From: Bretschneidera sinensis
Lineage: Eukaryota > Streptophyta > Magnoliopsida > Brassicales > Akaniaceae
DNA length: 64,000 bases
Direction: 5' to 3'
Assembly (NCBI GenBank): GCA_023935145.1
Contig: CM043699.1
Location: forward strand, 128,776,536-128,840,535
Positions within the stretch are counted from its first letter, which is position 1, and every line of letters begins with the position of its first letter. The position numbers and the translations under genes were made by a program. The notes below the pieces were generated by a model. That model did not search any database, was not told where the DNA came from, and saw only the letters and a program-made list of their open reading frames with translations. Of this stretch, positions 1 to 10,390 are shown in pieces.

Positions 1-3000
1 GAGGAATGGAGTTCTTGACTTCTCAGAATCACTTCTTTCCAATGAAACAACTTTCCCTTCCACTGGCATTGCCTGATATTCTTCCAGATTTTGGCCATAG
101 TCATTATGTGCAAATTGGTTGTTAAAATTAATATCAGCCTGGCTTGACAAGCTTTCAATTGCAGCCTTATCCTGATACAGCAACGGAGTTTGATCTGATT
201 CTTCAGCCCTTGCTTTGATTCTGAGATCAAAACCAAAGCTTGGAGATTTTCGAATCTGTGGATGAATGTTCATGTTATCAGGATTTGATTCAGTGCTGAA
301 CCTTTCCACACTTTCTTGAGCTTCATAACCATCACCAACAGCACTCCCAGAGGCTTCCCCTCTTTCACATTGTCCACTAGACTGATTTGCTGCAGTTTTA
401 GTTTCTGCTACTGTCTCTGCTTGCCGAGGTTTTTCACTTGCCAATTCAGCTACGGGGACTAAAGTTTCTTTTATCAAATTTGTGAGATTAAAAGTAGAAG
501 CTTTGGTAACAAAGAACTCACCAGCACTTTCCTTCTTCAATTCTGAGATTGACCCTTTGTTGCTTGGATCTTCCTCATCATGTGATGCCACTTCAATTTC
601 CTGTTGGTGATCCTCAGAATGGGCAAGAGAAGCAGGAGAGACTGGTAGAATTGTTTCTGTCTGTTCTACAGGAACTAACTGAGAGATGCAACTTTCTGTG
701 CCTTCTTTTTCTTCTCTGTCTTCTTGTTTATCCACTATTTCTTCAATAGTGCTATTCTCTTTTGCTTCCTCTTCTTCAAATTTGCAATCTGAAAGAGATA
801 ATTTTGTCCCAACAATTTCAATTTCAGTAATAACAACAGATGTTTCTCCTTCTGAAGTCTCGCAGTGTTGCTCATATTCCTCCTCCTGGTTGTTAATAGG
901 CACATCAAACAGGTGACCATTCTCAGCAAACTTTGTCTCCTCATCATCTGAATTTTGCTCAGAAGCCTTGTTATTGTTAGCAGGCACATTGACTAGGTGA
1001 CCGTTCTCAACAACCTTTGCCTCCTCATCTTTTGAATTCCTGCAGTTTGGCTCACAGTCAAGAGCTTCATTCTGGTTGCCATCAACTAGGTGACCATTCT
1101 CAACAACCTTTGTCTCCTCGTCTTCTGAATTCTTACAGTGTTGCTCAGGAGCCATACTCTGATTGTTAACAGGTACATCAACAAGGAGAATGTCCTCAGA
1201 AACCTTTGCCTCCTTTGATTGACAAGTCTTGTTGTTGATTAAATCAAAAGTCTCGCCAATACTGTTCTTGCTGTCTTCCTGATCAGATCCAATCATCACA
1301 ATTTCAGATTCAGATGCAACTGCCCCATCAATCTTTGATCCTTTAATTGACTCCTGAAGGGATTGAGTTTGGTGTTGATCATGCTTGTTCTCGCCATTTT
1401 CTGATTCTTTCCCTACCAATATAGTTTCCTCATTAGGAACCATGCATTTATCTTCAGGTTCAGAAATTTCCAAATGTGAATCTAGTGACTCATCCGTTGG
1501 ACTGGCTTCTGGTTGTGATTCTGAGGAATGTTTAGTATTGGGATTCATCTCAGTTGACAACTCTTCGTTGTGTTTAATTCCAACACCACTAGGCAAATCT
1601 GTTGTTGTCGATATTATTTTGTCTAAACTATTTCCAACATCATCTCCATCTTTAATATCAATTTTCTCTTCACTGGACACTTTTTCTTCTTTGGATAACA
1701 TTTCTTTTACTGATAAGTTGCCTCTTTCCTTTTCCACCTCTAGGTTGGAATCAGAAAGAACACTTCCACCAGGACTGCTTGATATGTTAGTATCTAAAAG
1801 GTGATCATTCACCTCACTAGTCCTTGTTAAACTTGATCCAGTGCCATCTTGCACAGATTGATTGGTATCAACTTTAGTGAATTCTGGTTGATCAGACTTC
1901 AAATGTGAAGGTTCCTGACGTTCTGGGTCACTGGATGTGGATATTGTGTCCGAATTGAAATTTGTTTCCCCCTCATCCTCTGTTGCAGTATTTGGGAAAA
2001 CCGATATGAGGGATCAAGGTGGGTTTGCTAATGTTTATATGTAACTATACTAGTTGTGCCAAAACAGAAGATTCTAAAGAAGCAAAAAAGGACAGTTCAT
2101 CATCTACTGCAATTAGGTTTAAGTAGAAAGAGCATGCTGACCTCTAGTCTGCTTGTCATGCTGATGATCACTTGTTTCTGAGTCTTCTGACTGATTCTCC
2201 TCCAAAGTTGACTCTTTTGACTTCTCATCATTTTCCAAATTATTTGATGAACAAGCTGACTGGATGTCACTGTTTTCACTCCCTGCTTCATTTGCTTTCA
2301 CTTCCACTTTTGGGGATTCATCAGGAGGATGAACTTTAGTTTGTTCTTGCTCTACAGAAGCAAGAGGCTCAAACTAAGTGCATAGACTAATGAAATGATC
2401 AACAGATTCCACATAGCTAAGCCTTGATCCCAATGATCAACAGATTAATCACTGTTTAACAAATATATGCTATATTGAGCATTTACTAACCTCCTCCATT
2501 TGATGTCTTGTCATCAACTTGAGGATCTACTTCTCCATTTGGATCATCAGAAGGCAACCATGTCTCTACTTCTCCATTTGGATCATCAGAAGGCAACCCT
2601 GTCTCTACTTCTCCATTTGGATTATCAGAAGGCAACCATGTCTCCTCATAAGCATCTTTACCTTGAGCTACAGGTATTACATCATTTTGTAAATCATCTG
2701 CATGGACAGCTTCTTGCAAAGATTTTTCCTTGGTTTCCACAGTTTTTTTATCTTCTTCTGCATTGCAGCATTATAAACAGATAAAAATCTAGTACAAAAT
2801 CTTTTAATAGAACTACCTTGCAAACCAGATTCCACACAGCTAAGCCTTGATCCCAATGACCAACAGATTATTCACTGTGTATCTAATATATGCAATTTTG
2901 AGCATTTACTAACCTCTTCCATTTGATGTCTTGTTATCAACTTGAGGATCTACTTCTCCATTTGGATCATCAGAAGGCAACCCTGTCTCTTTCTCATGAG

Positions 3001-3232
3001 CATCTTTACCTTGTACAGCAGAAATTACATAATTTTTTAAATCATCTGCATGGACAGCTTCTTGCAAGGATTTTTCCTTGGTTTCCACAGTTGTGTTATC
3101 TTCTTCTGCATTAGTATTTGAGCATCATAAACAGATAAAAATTCAAAATTTAGCAAGTGCGAAACTAAAAAACCTTCTAATTTCACTACCTTGCAAACCA
3201 GATGTGTTGTTATTTCCCATCTCATTTCCCAT
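1..3232 (-). CDS. Acidic low-complexity protein of unknown function, 3' part beyond window
   Basis: Five coding exons can be joined on the minus strand: 3232-3190, 3105-2914, 2757-2491, 2351-2142 and 1979-1. Every junction is GT-AG and every intron is phase 1, so each internal exon can be skipped or duplicated without frame change. The start is MGNEMGNNNTSG. The product reads 897 residues to the window edge without a stop. It is rich in Glu, Asp, Ser, Asn and Lys, with no signal peptide or membrane segment, and is probably intrinsically disordered. The last exon is very long and contains repeats around DEETKVVENGHLV and, near the edge, a better-ordered stretch with KSPSFGFDLRI and SDQTPLLYQDK, followed by SRTPFL. 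That stretch looks like a conserved plant motif, but I do not recognise the family and assign no function. The frame was checked by hand over most of the last exon. Exon 1 is short and is the least certain. Confidence 0.75.
900..1215 (-). repeat. Coding repeats, about 90-100 bp period
   Basis: The long last exon of the left-edge gene contains three clear copies of a motif like NSEDEETKVVENGHLV and one degenerate copy (SKEAKVSEDILLVDV). They are separated by linkers such as DVPVNNQ, NVPANNN and DVPINNQ. This is an acidic repeat array in the protein. Confidence 0.75.
2404..3202 (-). repeat. Tandem duplication of an exon with flanking intron
   Basis: Two adjacent units, about 2827-3202 and 2404-2826, are similar throughout. 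Each contains one exon (2914-3105 and 2491-2757), the start of the intron that follows it and the end of the intron before it. The exons share VETKEKSLQEAVHADDL and end in TSNG. The intron copies share a segment around AGCCTTGATCCCAATGA. Even the 3' end of exon 1 (CCTTGCAAACCAGAT on the plus strand) recurs at about 2815-2829 as an intronic relic. Confidence 0.85.
2527..2645 (-). repeat. 39 bp coding minisatellite, three units
   Basis: Three consecutive 39 bp units inside the downstream copy of the duplicated exon encode a 13-residue repeat of the type LPSDDPNGEVETW. The upstream exon copy has only one unit, so the array expanded after the exon duplicated. Confidence 0.85.
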
Positions 3233-3956
3233 GTTCAATTAACCAAATCCTACAATATAATGAAGCAGAAAAAGGATCAAATACTCTGCCTACAATGTCT
3301 GGAGTCTTTCCAATTACAGTATATGAGTTAAAAAAGGGAGATCAAGTTCAGAATATTGGAGTCTTAACAAACCATACCATGATGATGATGATGATCTTCA
3401 CATGCAAATAGCTATAAACTTTCGAGGACAGATTGATTCTGTGAGATTGCCAGACTGTTAATACTTCATTGTTATTGCTTAAAGCATAAGCTTCCCTTGG
3501 GTCATCTGTCAGCTAAACTGATATATCTCACTAAAAGCAAATGGCACATTGGCCCTCTTTTATATTTCCCTTTTACTTTACATTGACAATCTGTGATCAT
3601 GAATTTTAGAGTATCCATATTGTTAACTAATTAAAGTTCACTGTCAGCGACTTAAATGTGTGACTTGTGTAGCTTATCATGAATGCCCTGCCCATATGAT
3701 TATGCTTTGTTAATTTCTTAAGCACTGTCCTAAAACAAAGCTGATTTAGGTATTGAATATCAATCTATAACCTTAGCCTTTCTTTGCATTCATCCTTTGT
3801 ATGCGCCGCGTAAATAGATAAATGGAATGTTGCTAATTAATTTGTTATACCCATTAAAGGGTATATTTTTCGGCTTCCTGTTGTAGCTGATAGGACACTT
3901 TCTTTGGCAACAGAAAACATGTTGGAGAATCATTTTTTTCCTTGTCCAAATGAAGT

Positions 3957-3981
3957 TTTTTTTTTTTTTTTTTTTTTTTTT
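3957..3981. repeat. Poly(T) tract
   Basis: An uninterrupted run of about 25 T. It may be the A-tail of a minus-strand retroposed sequence, but nothing recognisable flanks it. Confidence 0.8.
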
Positions 3982-5989
3982 CAGGTGAGGATATCTTCTT
4001 TTTAAAAGGAAAAAAAGTTTCATCTATCAGCTGTAATAACCTCAATAATATACATTTGGATCATGTGAAAAATTAAAGAAAGTTAAAAGGAAAAGGACCT
4101 ACATGGCCACCCATGACCAGCTCAAATGATCAAAAGAGGGGAGGCTAAAGGGACATGATTAGAATCCAAGACAACTACACACCTAGTAAACTTTTGTTAA
4201 TTTTATGGTTTTTGAACCAATTAGTCGATTTCAATTGTTTAAATTTCCACTAAATGGTCCATGTTTTGACATCAGTGACATGTTTAATAAACATTGGCTA
4301 GAGGAGGCTTTCTTCAATAATTGGTATGGAATAATTGTTTGCACAAAAATAATTATGTGTCAATTAATGCTGACTCGACTGGTACAATACTTCTCTAGAT
4401 GAGTTTGGTGTTATCTCAGTTGTCGTTATAAACTCAAGAAAGCGAATTTAATCTAACAGTTAGTGATTGAAATAAATAGGAACTTTGCAATAACAACAAG
4501 CTCAGTATATATATATCTTAAACAACTTTGAAACAATGGTTTACAGGATTAAAATCTCAAAGTATCAAATGCAAGTTTCTCGAACTTGTTGTATGTAGAC
4601 CAAGCTTTCACTGTTGCCTTAACTTGACTGAACTTCAAAACAGAAAAAGGGGTGAGGAATATAGATTACCTCTACCATTATAGCTACAAGTACGACTATT
4701 GGAAAGTAAAAAATGTAAGTGCTGAAAAGATAATAAGCGTTGGATGATTGTCTTTCTCACTTATAATTAATTTTGCTGCTATTTATACTTCTACTGGCTT
4801 AGACAGTTGTGTTGATAATTCCCAAACATCTGTCATGTTTTCACTTCCTCACGTATTTTTGGTTAAGTGTGTTAAACATGCCACATATCAAAATCTCTAT
4901 TTTCATTATGTGACTTACTTAATCGTGATCACTTTTACTATAGCTGGTTAAATGCACCATTCTTGGGTGATTCTTGATTCCTGAATAGTTGGATTGATAG
5001 TTATGACTCACTCGTTGTGCTTGAAATCGAAGTACTGAAGGTTTTGCCACCAAAATTTCTTTTATACTCGAGTTCACAGCCTCGAGTTATCATTTTTGAC
5101 TCGATGTTGCTCTTTCAACTTTTTTTTTTAAATTTTTGTTTCAAAGGCTTTTTAACTGTTGATCGCCTATCTCAATAATATTTTATCACACCTATTCTTT
5201 TTTCAACCGTCTTTTCTCTTGCTTGCTGGACCTTTACACACGACTTAGTCAGGATAATTTCTTAATTTTCCATTTTTGATACAAACAATAATGTTTTCAG
5301 ATAAGGCCTTGAAGAGGTAGGGTCTGTTGTTCAAGATTTCTTGGTCTTAAAGCTTAATTTTGGTGCTGGGTGGGGGTGGCTAAGGAGTGAAGACAGATAT
5401 ATTTTAGCTAACTTCATGATAGTTGTGCATCCTCTCATTGGAAATCTATTACTTTGTACAAGCTCAAAAGCTAATTGGACCCTCCCCTCTTTTATTTTTC
5501 TAATTTAGAGGAAATGTTGGTGGAAATCCATTCCTTTGTGCTATAATGATTATACCAAATTGCATCTATCTGGTGCAGTGTCTTTCCCACTGATTTCTCC
5601 TTTATATTGCTTCCTTTTTTTCTTTTTTATTCAATGGATGAGTATGAACATGAGATGATTTTCCTTTTTTTTTTCTTCTCATTGTCGTCTTTTAATGAAA
5701 GCAAGATTTTATTATTGTTAGGAGGTTAAGAAGTTAAAAACATTTTAAAATTAGAAATCTTGAAATGTTTTACGACTTTACCATTAGCATCAGGCCTTAG
5801 AGTAGGTCTTAAAATTTCAGTCCATTTTACGATTTTATATATATTGAATAAATGTAAAAAATTTATTTATCAAAGAAAAGAAACAAAACATAGACTGAGG
5901 ATAAACCCTTTCCACCTCAAAAGATTTCTTAAAGGTTGGAATCAAACAGAGTTTTTATCGAACTATTTGCATTTGAGTTTGGTCAAAAC

Positions 5990-6310
5990 TTAGTTCGAAC
6001 GAATTCGAACTTGAAAATTAAGCTTGAATAGTTTATTAAGCTGAATTCGAATACTTTAAGGTTCGGTTCGAAAAGCTTTCAAACAATTCGATAAGAGATC
6101 GAGTCGAGTCGAGTTTGAACTTGAATTAATATTGTTTTAATATTTTTATTTATTAAAATCATAGTTCAGGCTCGAGCTCAAATTCGAATTGATAATTCAA
6201 GACTCAAATTCAAGCTCGAACCATTATAAAATTTATCGAATTTGAATCTAATTTTCAAATTTGATTCGAACTCGAAATATTCATACTCGATTCGATTTGA
6301 GTCTACAATT
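5990..6310. repeat. Degenerate TTCGAA/CTCGAG-rich repeat, probable transposon relic
   Basis: Over about 320 bp the motifs TTCGAAC, GAATTCGAA, GAGTCGAGTC and CTCGAGCTC recur on both strands. The two halves are roughly inverted around an AT-rich centre near 6135-6160. Such sequence is common at ends of plant DNA transposons and in degenerate LTRs. I cannot define termini or a target duplication. Confidence 0.5.
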
Positions 6311-6851
6311 AACTTTAAAAAAAAAAACAAAAAATAACGAAGCACTAATTTGCAGCAACTTCTTGATCTAGATTCCAGAGAATTAATTTGAAAGTTGTTA
6401 AAACCAAGCACCCTATCAAATCTACAACAACTCAATACTGCGATGAGCGAGATTGTAAATTCTTGAATTTCTCTTTCCAAAATCCAAACATGTAAACGAA
6501 TGTGCACCAAACAAACCTCATCAAAACGGACATTTAAGTCTTACCTCGTAGATGCTGAGTTGAGGGAGCAATTTATATTGGCAAGGCTACTACCCCATTT
6601 TCTGTTTAAACCCTCGTTGGCTTCCTCATGTCTTGAAAATTTCTTGTTAGTAAGTACTTCAATGGTACTAAAACGTTGCCGTTTAAGTTTACACCAGTCA
6701 CCAAACCTAGATCCGTGTCTTTCCATCTGCGAGCATCCCCTTGTGCCTCGCACTCTAGCTTATCACTCCTGTGTCAATTTCTCACAATCGATTTCTGGCT
6801 TTCTCTGAAATTAAATCAAATCTCTCACATTTCTCAAGCAATCTATTAACG

Positions 6852-8396
6852 ATGATGATTATCAAGCCTCTCTCATCAAGGTACGCCCATCCAGTCTCAT
6901 TTGTGTCTCTCAAAACTAATCCGCATAACCCTAGAAGTTCATTCCTCTCTAGATTATTCTGTTCTAATCAACAATCTTCTCTAAACGACGATGTTGAAAC
7001 TGTTTTCCGCATAATCACTAGCTCTAACTCAGCTAAAAACTTGAAGCAATCGTTGGAATCAAGTAGGGTTTTTCTCTCTAACGATTTGATCGACAAAGTA
7101 TTAAAAAGGGTTAGGTTTAGCCATGGAAATCCCTTGCCAGCTTTAGATTTCTTTAAATACACTGCAAATAGAAGAGGGTTTTATCACACTGCGTTTTCTT
7201 TGGACACAATGCTTTATATTCTAGGTAGGAGCCGTAAATTTGATCAAATTGACGAGGTTTTGATTGATATGAAGAAAAAAGACCGAGCTTTGATATCACC
7301 GAGAACTATGCAAGTTGTTTTAGCTAGAATTGCTAAGGTTTGTTCGGTTTGGCAGACTGTGGAGTCTTTTAAAAAGTTCAAGAAGCTGGTTCCGGTATTT
7401 GATACAACCTGCTTCAACGCTTTGTTGAGGACTTTGTGTCAAGAGAAGAGTATGACTCATGCTAGGAATGTGTATCATAGTTTGAAGCATCATTTTCGCC
7501 CTGATTTGCAGACTTTTAACATACTTTTATCGGGTTGGAAGTCATCAGAGGAGGCCGAGGGTTTCTTTGAAGAGATGGGGCAAATGGGCATAAAACCGGA
7601 TGTTGTTTCCTATAATACTTTGATTGATGTGTATTGCAAAGGTAGAGAGATGGATAAAGCATATAAGTTGGTTGATAAGATGCGTGAGGAGGATATATCG
7701 CCTGATGTGATCACGTATACGAGCATAATTGGGGGGTTGGGGTTAATTGGTCAACCTGATAAAGCCACAGATGTTTTGAAAGAGATGAAGGAGTATGGAT
7801 GCTACCCAGACGTTGCAGCTTATAATGCTGCTATCAGGAATTATTGTATTGCAAAGAGGCTTGGTGATTCTTATAGATTGATGGATGAGATGGTGGGGAA
7901 GGGTTTAATTCCCAATGCAACTACTTACAATCTGTTCTTTCGGGTTTTTTACTGGTCAAACGAGTTGAGAAGCTCGTGGAATTTGTATAGGAAGATGATG
8001 GATACTCGGTGCCTGCCAAATACGCAGTCTTGTATGTTCCTAATAAGGTTGTTTAGGAGGCAAGAAAAGGTGGAGATGGCACTGCAGTTGTGGAGTGACA
8101 TGGTGGAGAAGGGTTTTGGGTCTTATATCTTGGTATCTGATGTGTTGTTTGATTTGCTTTGTGATATGGGGAGGCTGGTGGAAGCAGAGAAATGTTTCTT
8201 GGAGATGATTGAAAAGGGGCATAAGCCAAGCAATGTTTCTTTTAGAAGGATCAAGGTGCTCATGGAACTGGCAAACAAGCATGAGGCTCTTCAGAACTTG
8301 ACAGAGAAGATAGCCATTTTTGGGCCTTCAACTGGAATTCCTAAGAATGAACAGAACCCTGTGGAAACATCACATATAGACTCACTTCCATGCTAA
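6852..8396 (+). CDS. P-class pentatricopeptide repeat protein, probably organellar
   Basis: An intronless 514-residue protein starting at MMIIKPLSS. The open frame extends upstream to 6771, but only through a GTG; the first ATGs are at 6852 and 6855. The N-terminal 50 or so residues are rich in Ser, Arg and Phe and poor in acids, as in a mitochondrial (or plastid) targeting peptide. From about residue 170 there are successive 35-residue helical repeats of PPR type with signatures such as PDVVSYNTLIDVYCKGREM and PDVITYTSIIGGL, ending near SNVSFRRIKVL. No E or DYW extension follows, so this is the P class, whose members bind organellar transcripts to stabilise, process or help translate them. 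Lack of introns is usual for the family. It resembles Arabidopsis proteins such as At1g02420/At3g04130 in size and style, but that assignment is from memory and weak. Confidence 0.9.
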   Translation: MMIIKPLSSRYAHPVSFVSLKTNPHNPRSSFLSRLFCSNQQSSLNDDVETVFRIITSSNSAKNLKQSLESSRVFLSNDLIDKVLKRVRFSHGNPLPALDFFKYTANRRGFYHTAFSLDTMLYILGRSRKFDQIDEVLIDMKKKDRALISPRTMQVVLARIAKVCSVWQTVESFKKFKKLVPVFDTTCFNALLRTLCQEKSMTHARNVYHSLKHHFRPDLQTFNILLSGWKSSEEAEGFFEEMGQMGIKPDVVSYNTLIDVYCKGREMDKAYKLVDKMREEDISPDVITYTSIIGGLGLIGQPDKATDVLKEMKEYGCYPDVAAYNAAIRNYCIAKRLGDSYRLMDEMVGKGLIPNATTYNLFFRVFYWSNELRSSWNLYRKMMDTRCLPNTQSCMFLIRLFRRQEKVEMALQLWSDMVEKGFGSYILVSDVLFDLLCDMGRLVEAEKCFLEMIEKGHKPSNVSFRRIKVLMELANKHEALQNLTEKIAIFGPSTGIPKNEQNPVETSHIDSLPC

Positions 8397-10065
8397 CGAT
8401 GCTGTGGCAACTAATCATGGCCTTAAAGGTGTTAGGAGTATGTCTGACGTGACGAAAGTTTTAAGACTAACGGGTCAAAGAAGACCTTTTGAACCATTTG
8501 GGATTGAAGGCTCTACCATAAGTAAGAACCAAAAGCTTTGGGAGATTAGTGTCCTTTTGTACTAGATGCTCAGGGCTGGCATCCAAGCACAGGTGATTTT
8601 CAACCATGTAGCTTGCATGCTATCAGCAGCAACTACTCTGTTAATTTCCGTGTGGACATTCATTTCAAGTGTTGTGCTTGTTAATTTGTTATTTTTAATT
8701 TTTTTTTAATTCATGTTCATTACTCAATGTAATGACATTTCTGAAGCATCGGGGGTTGTGTTGGTGTTGTTTCGGTTCTTTCCTTTTGCCTACTAAGTAA
8801 AATTTCTCTCACGTTGAACAGCACACTAGGCCTGAGGCAGCAGTGGACAGCTCTCAATCAGATCCCTTGTCTGAAAGGAGATTGCTCATTTATTTCCTGG
8901 TTCTGTTTTGTACTTGTTGTGGAAAAACATATGTTTGAAAATAAAGTTTCAGTTGGCATCACTCAAAGGATGGGCCTATTATTTATGATTGCAGGTTCTT
9001 GCTGCTTTCCTTCAACCACACAAGATTGAGCACAAGTACAGGGAAGCTAACCACTGCGGGTATGGCCTAGCAAAAAAATGAGCTCTTTTTAAAGCTTCAT
9101 GTCCTATTCATGTTCTTCTACTTAATTTAACCTTCGCTTTTTCACTGAAAAAAGGGATATTCTCTCCTGCATTGCCTTGTTTCTTATTAGATTGTCAAGT
9201 AATCATAGGATCTTGAAGCTTATCTCATGTTATCTTGCTCCAACGAATACTTGATTTCGTTTTGATAAACCTTATCGTTCCACCACAAGTTAGGTTTTTA
9301 GCATGGATGGATTCATTGGGGAGATTTATCGACAATACATGTTAGAACATCAGGGGCAAAAATCCACAATAAAGTTGATGTAGCCTTTGATGTCCCACAC
9401 CTAAATAACAAAAGAATGACTGGTCACAAGTTATTGGTTGAAAACAAATATGCTATACCATAGGGCTAAAAAATGGAAGGAGTTGGAAGAGTTGCAGAAG
9501 AATGGATCCACTTCGGGTGGAGAACGTGACAAGTCTACTGGTTGCTTCCATCTTATTAGCAAGCTCTACCAGGTCCTCTCTTTCTCTCTCTCTCTCTCTT
9601 ATATATTTCAACTTCTTAATTAAAGAGCTACAATTCTCCATGTAGATATAGGCAAACAAATAATTAAGCCAAAACTTGAAATCTTTAGAACTTATTGTGA
9701 GGCTTGATCTTAAGATCAGGGCGGTTATTTGGAATAATTTGGTTTGGTAGGACATTATTGAAGTGTGCAATGTGCTTTCTCAAGATAGGTGCCTTAATAT
9801 TTGAAGATGCTAGAATAGTTTGCTGGCCATATCTTTGCTTATTTATTTTCAGGTACAGTCAACATTAAAGAATTTTTTCTTTAATGCTAAGGAGGATTTG
9901 TACTTGCTTCAACTTGATGCTAAAAAGGTATGCATGGATATCCATCACGTCTTCCCCTTCACCTTCTTATTGATCAAGTTAGATATGTGGGTTGTTGACA
10001 TATTCAAGGTGCATATGATGTAGTACTTGGGGATTATGGGCAACTGGAAGTGTAAAACCAATTCA
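8397..10065. other. Intergenic / 3' region of the PPR gene
   Basis: The 3' UTR of the PPR gene probably occupies the first few hundred bases. Beyond it I find no supported exon. A short TC microsatellite lies at about 9578-9600. Confidence 0.5.
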
Positions 10066-10074
10066 TTTGAATTA

Positions 10075-10381
10075 GGCTAAATTACATAGAAACCCTATGG
10101 TTTGGTTCAGTTTCATAACAAACCCTGAGGTTTGTTTTGGTTCATACTAAACCCTGTGGTTGGTACCGTTAGCACCAGGGTTAACAGTGTTAACTTTAAG
10201 TTTGTTATGAAATTAAGCAAAATCACAGGGTTTTTTTTTACGTAATTTAACATTTTTTTAAAACACTCATCTCTCTTCATGGTGTTAACTTTGGGTTTAG
10301 TATAAACCAAAATAAACCTCAGGGTTTGTTATAAAAGCAAGTTAAGCCACTGGGTTTTTTTTTCTTTAATGTAATTTAGTC
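10075..10381. mobile_element. MULE-type MITE, 307 bp, with 9 bp target duplication
   Basis: The element is a near-complete fold-back. The left end (GGCTAAATTACATAGAAACC) matches the reverse complement of the right end (GACTAAATTACATTAAAG), and the similarity continues for about 100 bp through AACAAACCCTGAGGTTT. It is flanked by TTTGAATTA (10066-10074) and TTTGAGTTA (10382-10390), a 9 bp direct repeat with one mismatch. Long TIRs and a 9 bp target duplication fit the Mutator superfamily. Confidence 0.8.
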
Positions 10382-10390
10382 TTTGAGTTA

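Larger units (their letters stand above)
3233..6851. other. Intergenic region between divergent genes
   Basis: This 3.6 kb gap holds the promoters of the left-edge gene and of the PPR gene. I see no convincing exon. It contains a run of T at about 3957-3981, a short ATG trinucleotide run near 3380, and a TCGA-rich segment listed separately. Short open frames here lack family resemblance. Confidence 0.6.

Noticed and set aside
3790..4045. Lys-rich minus-strand frames.
   Set aside because: They are created by the 25 bp poly(T) tract.
6771..6851. N-terminal extension of the P-class PPR protein beginning MSISHNRF.
   Set aside because: The first codon is GTG; the first ATG is at 6852 and the protein following it has a suitable targeting peptide.
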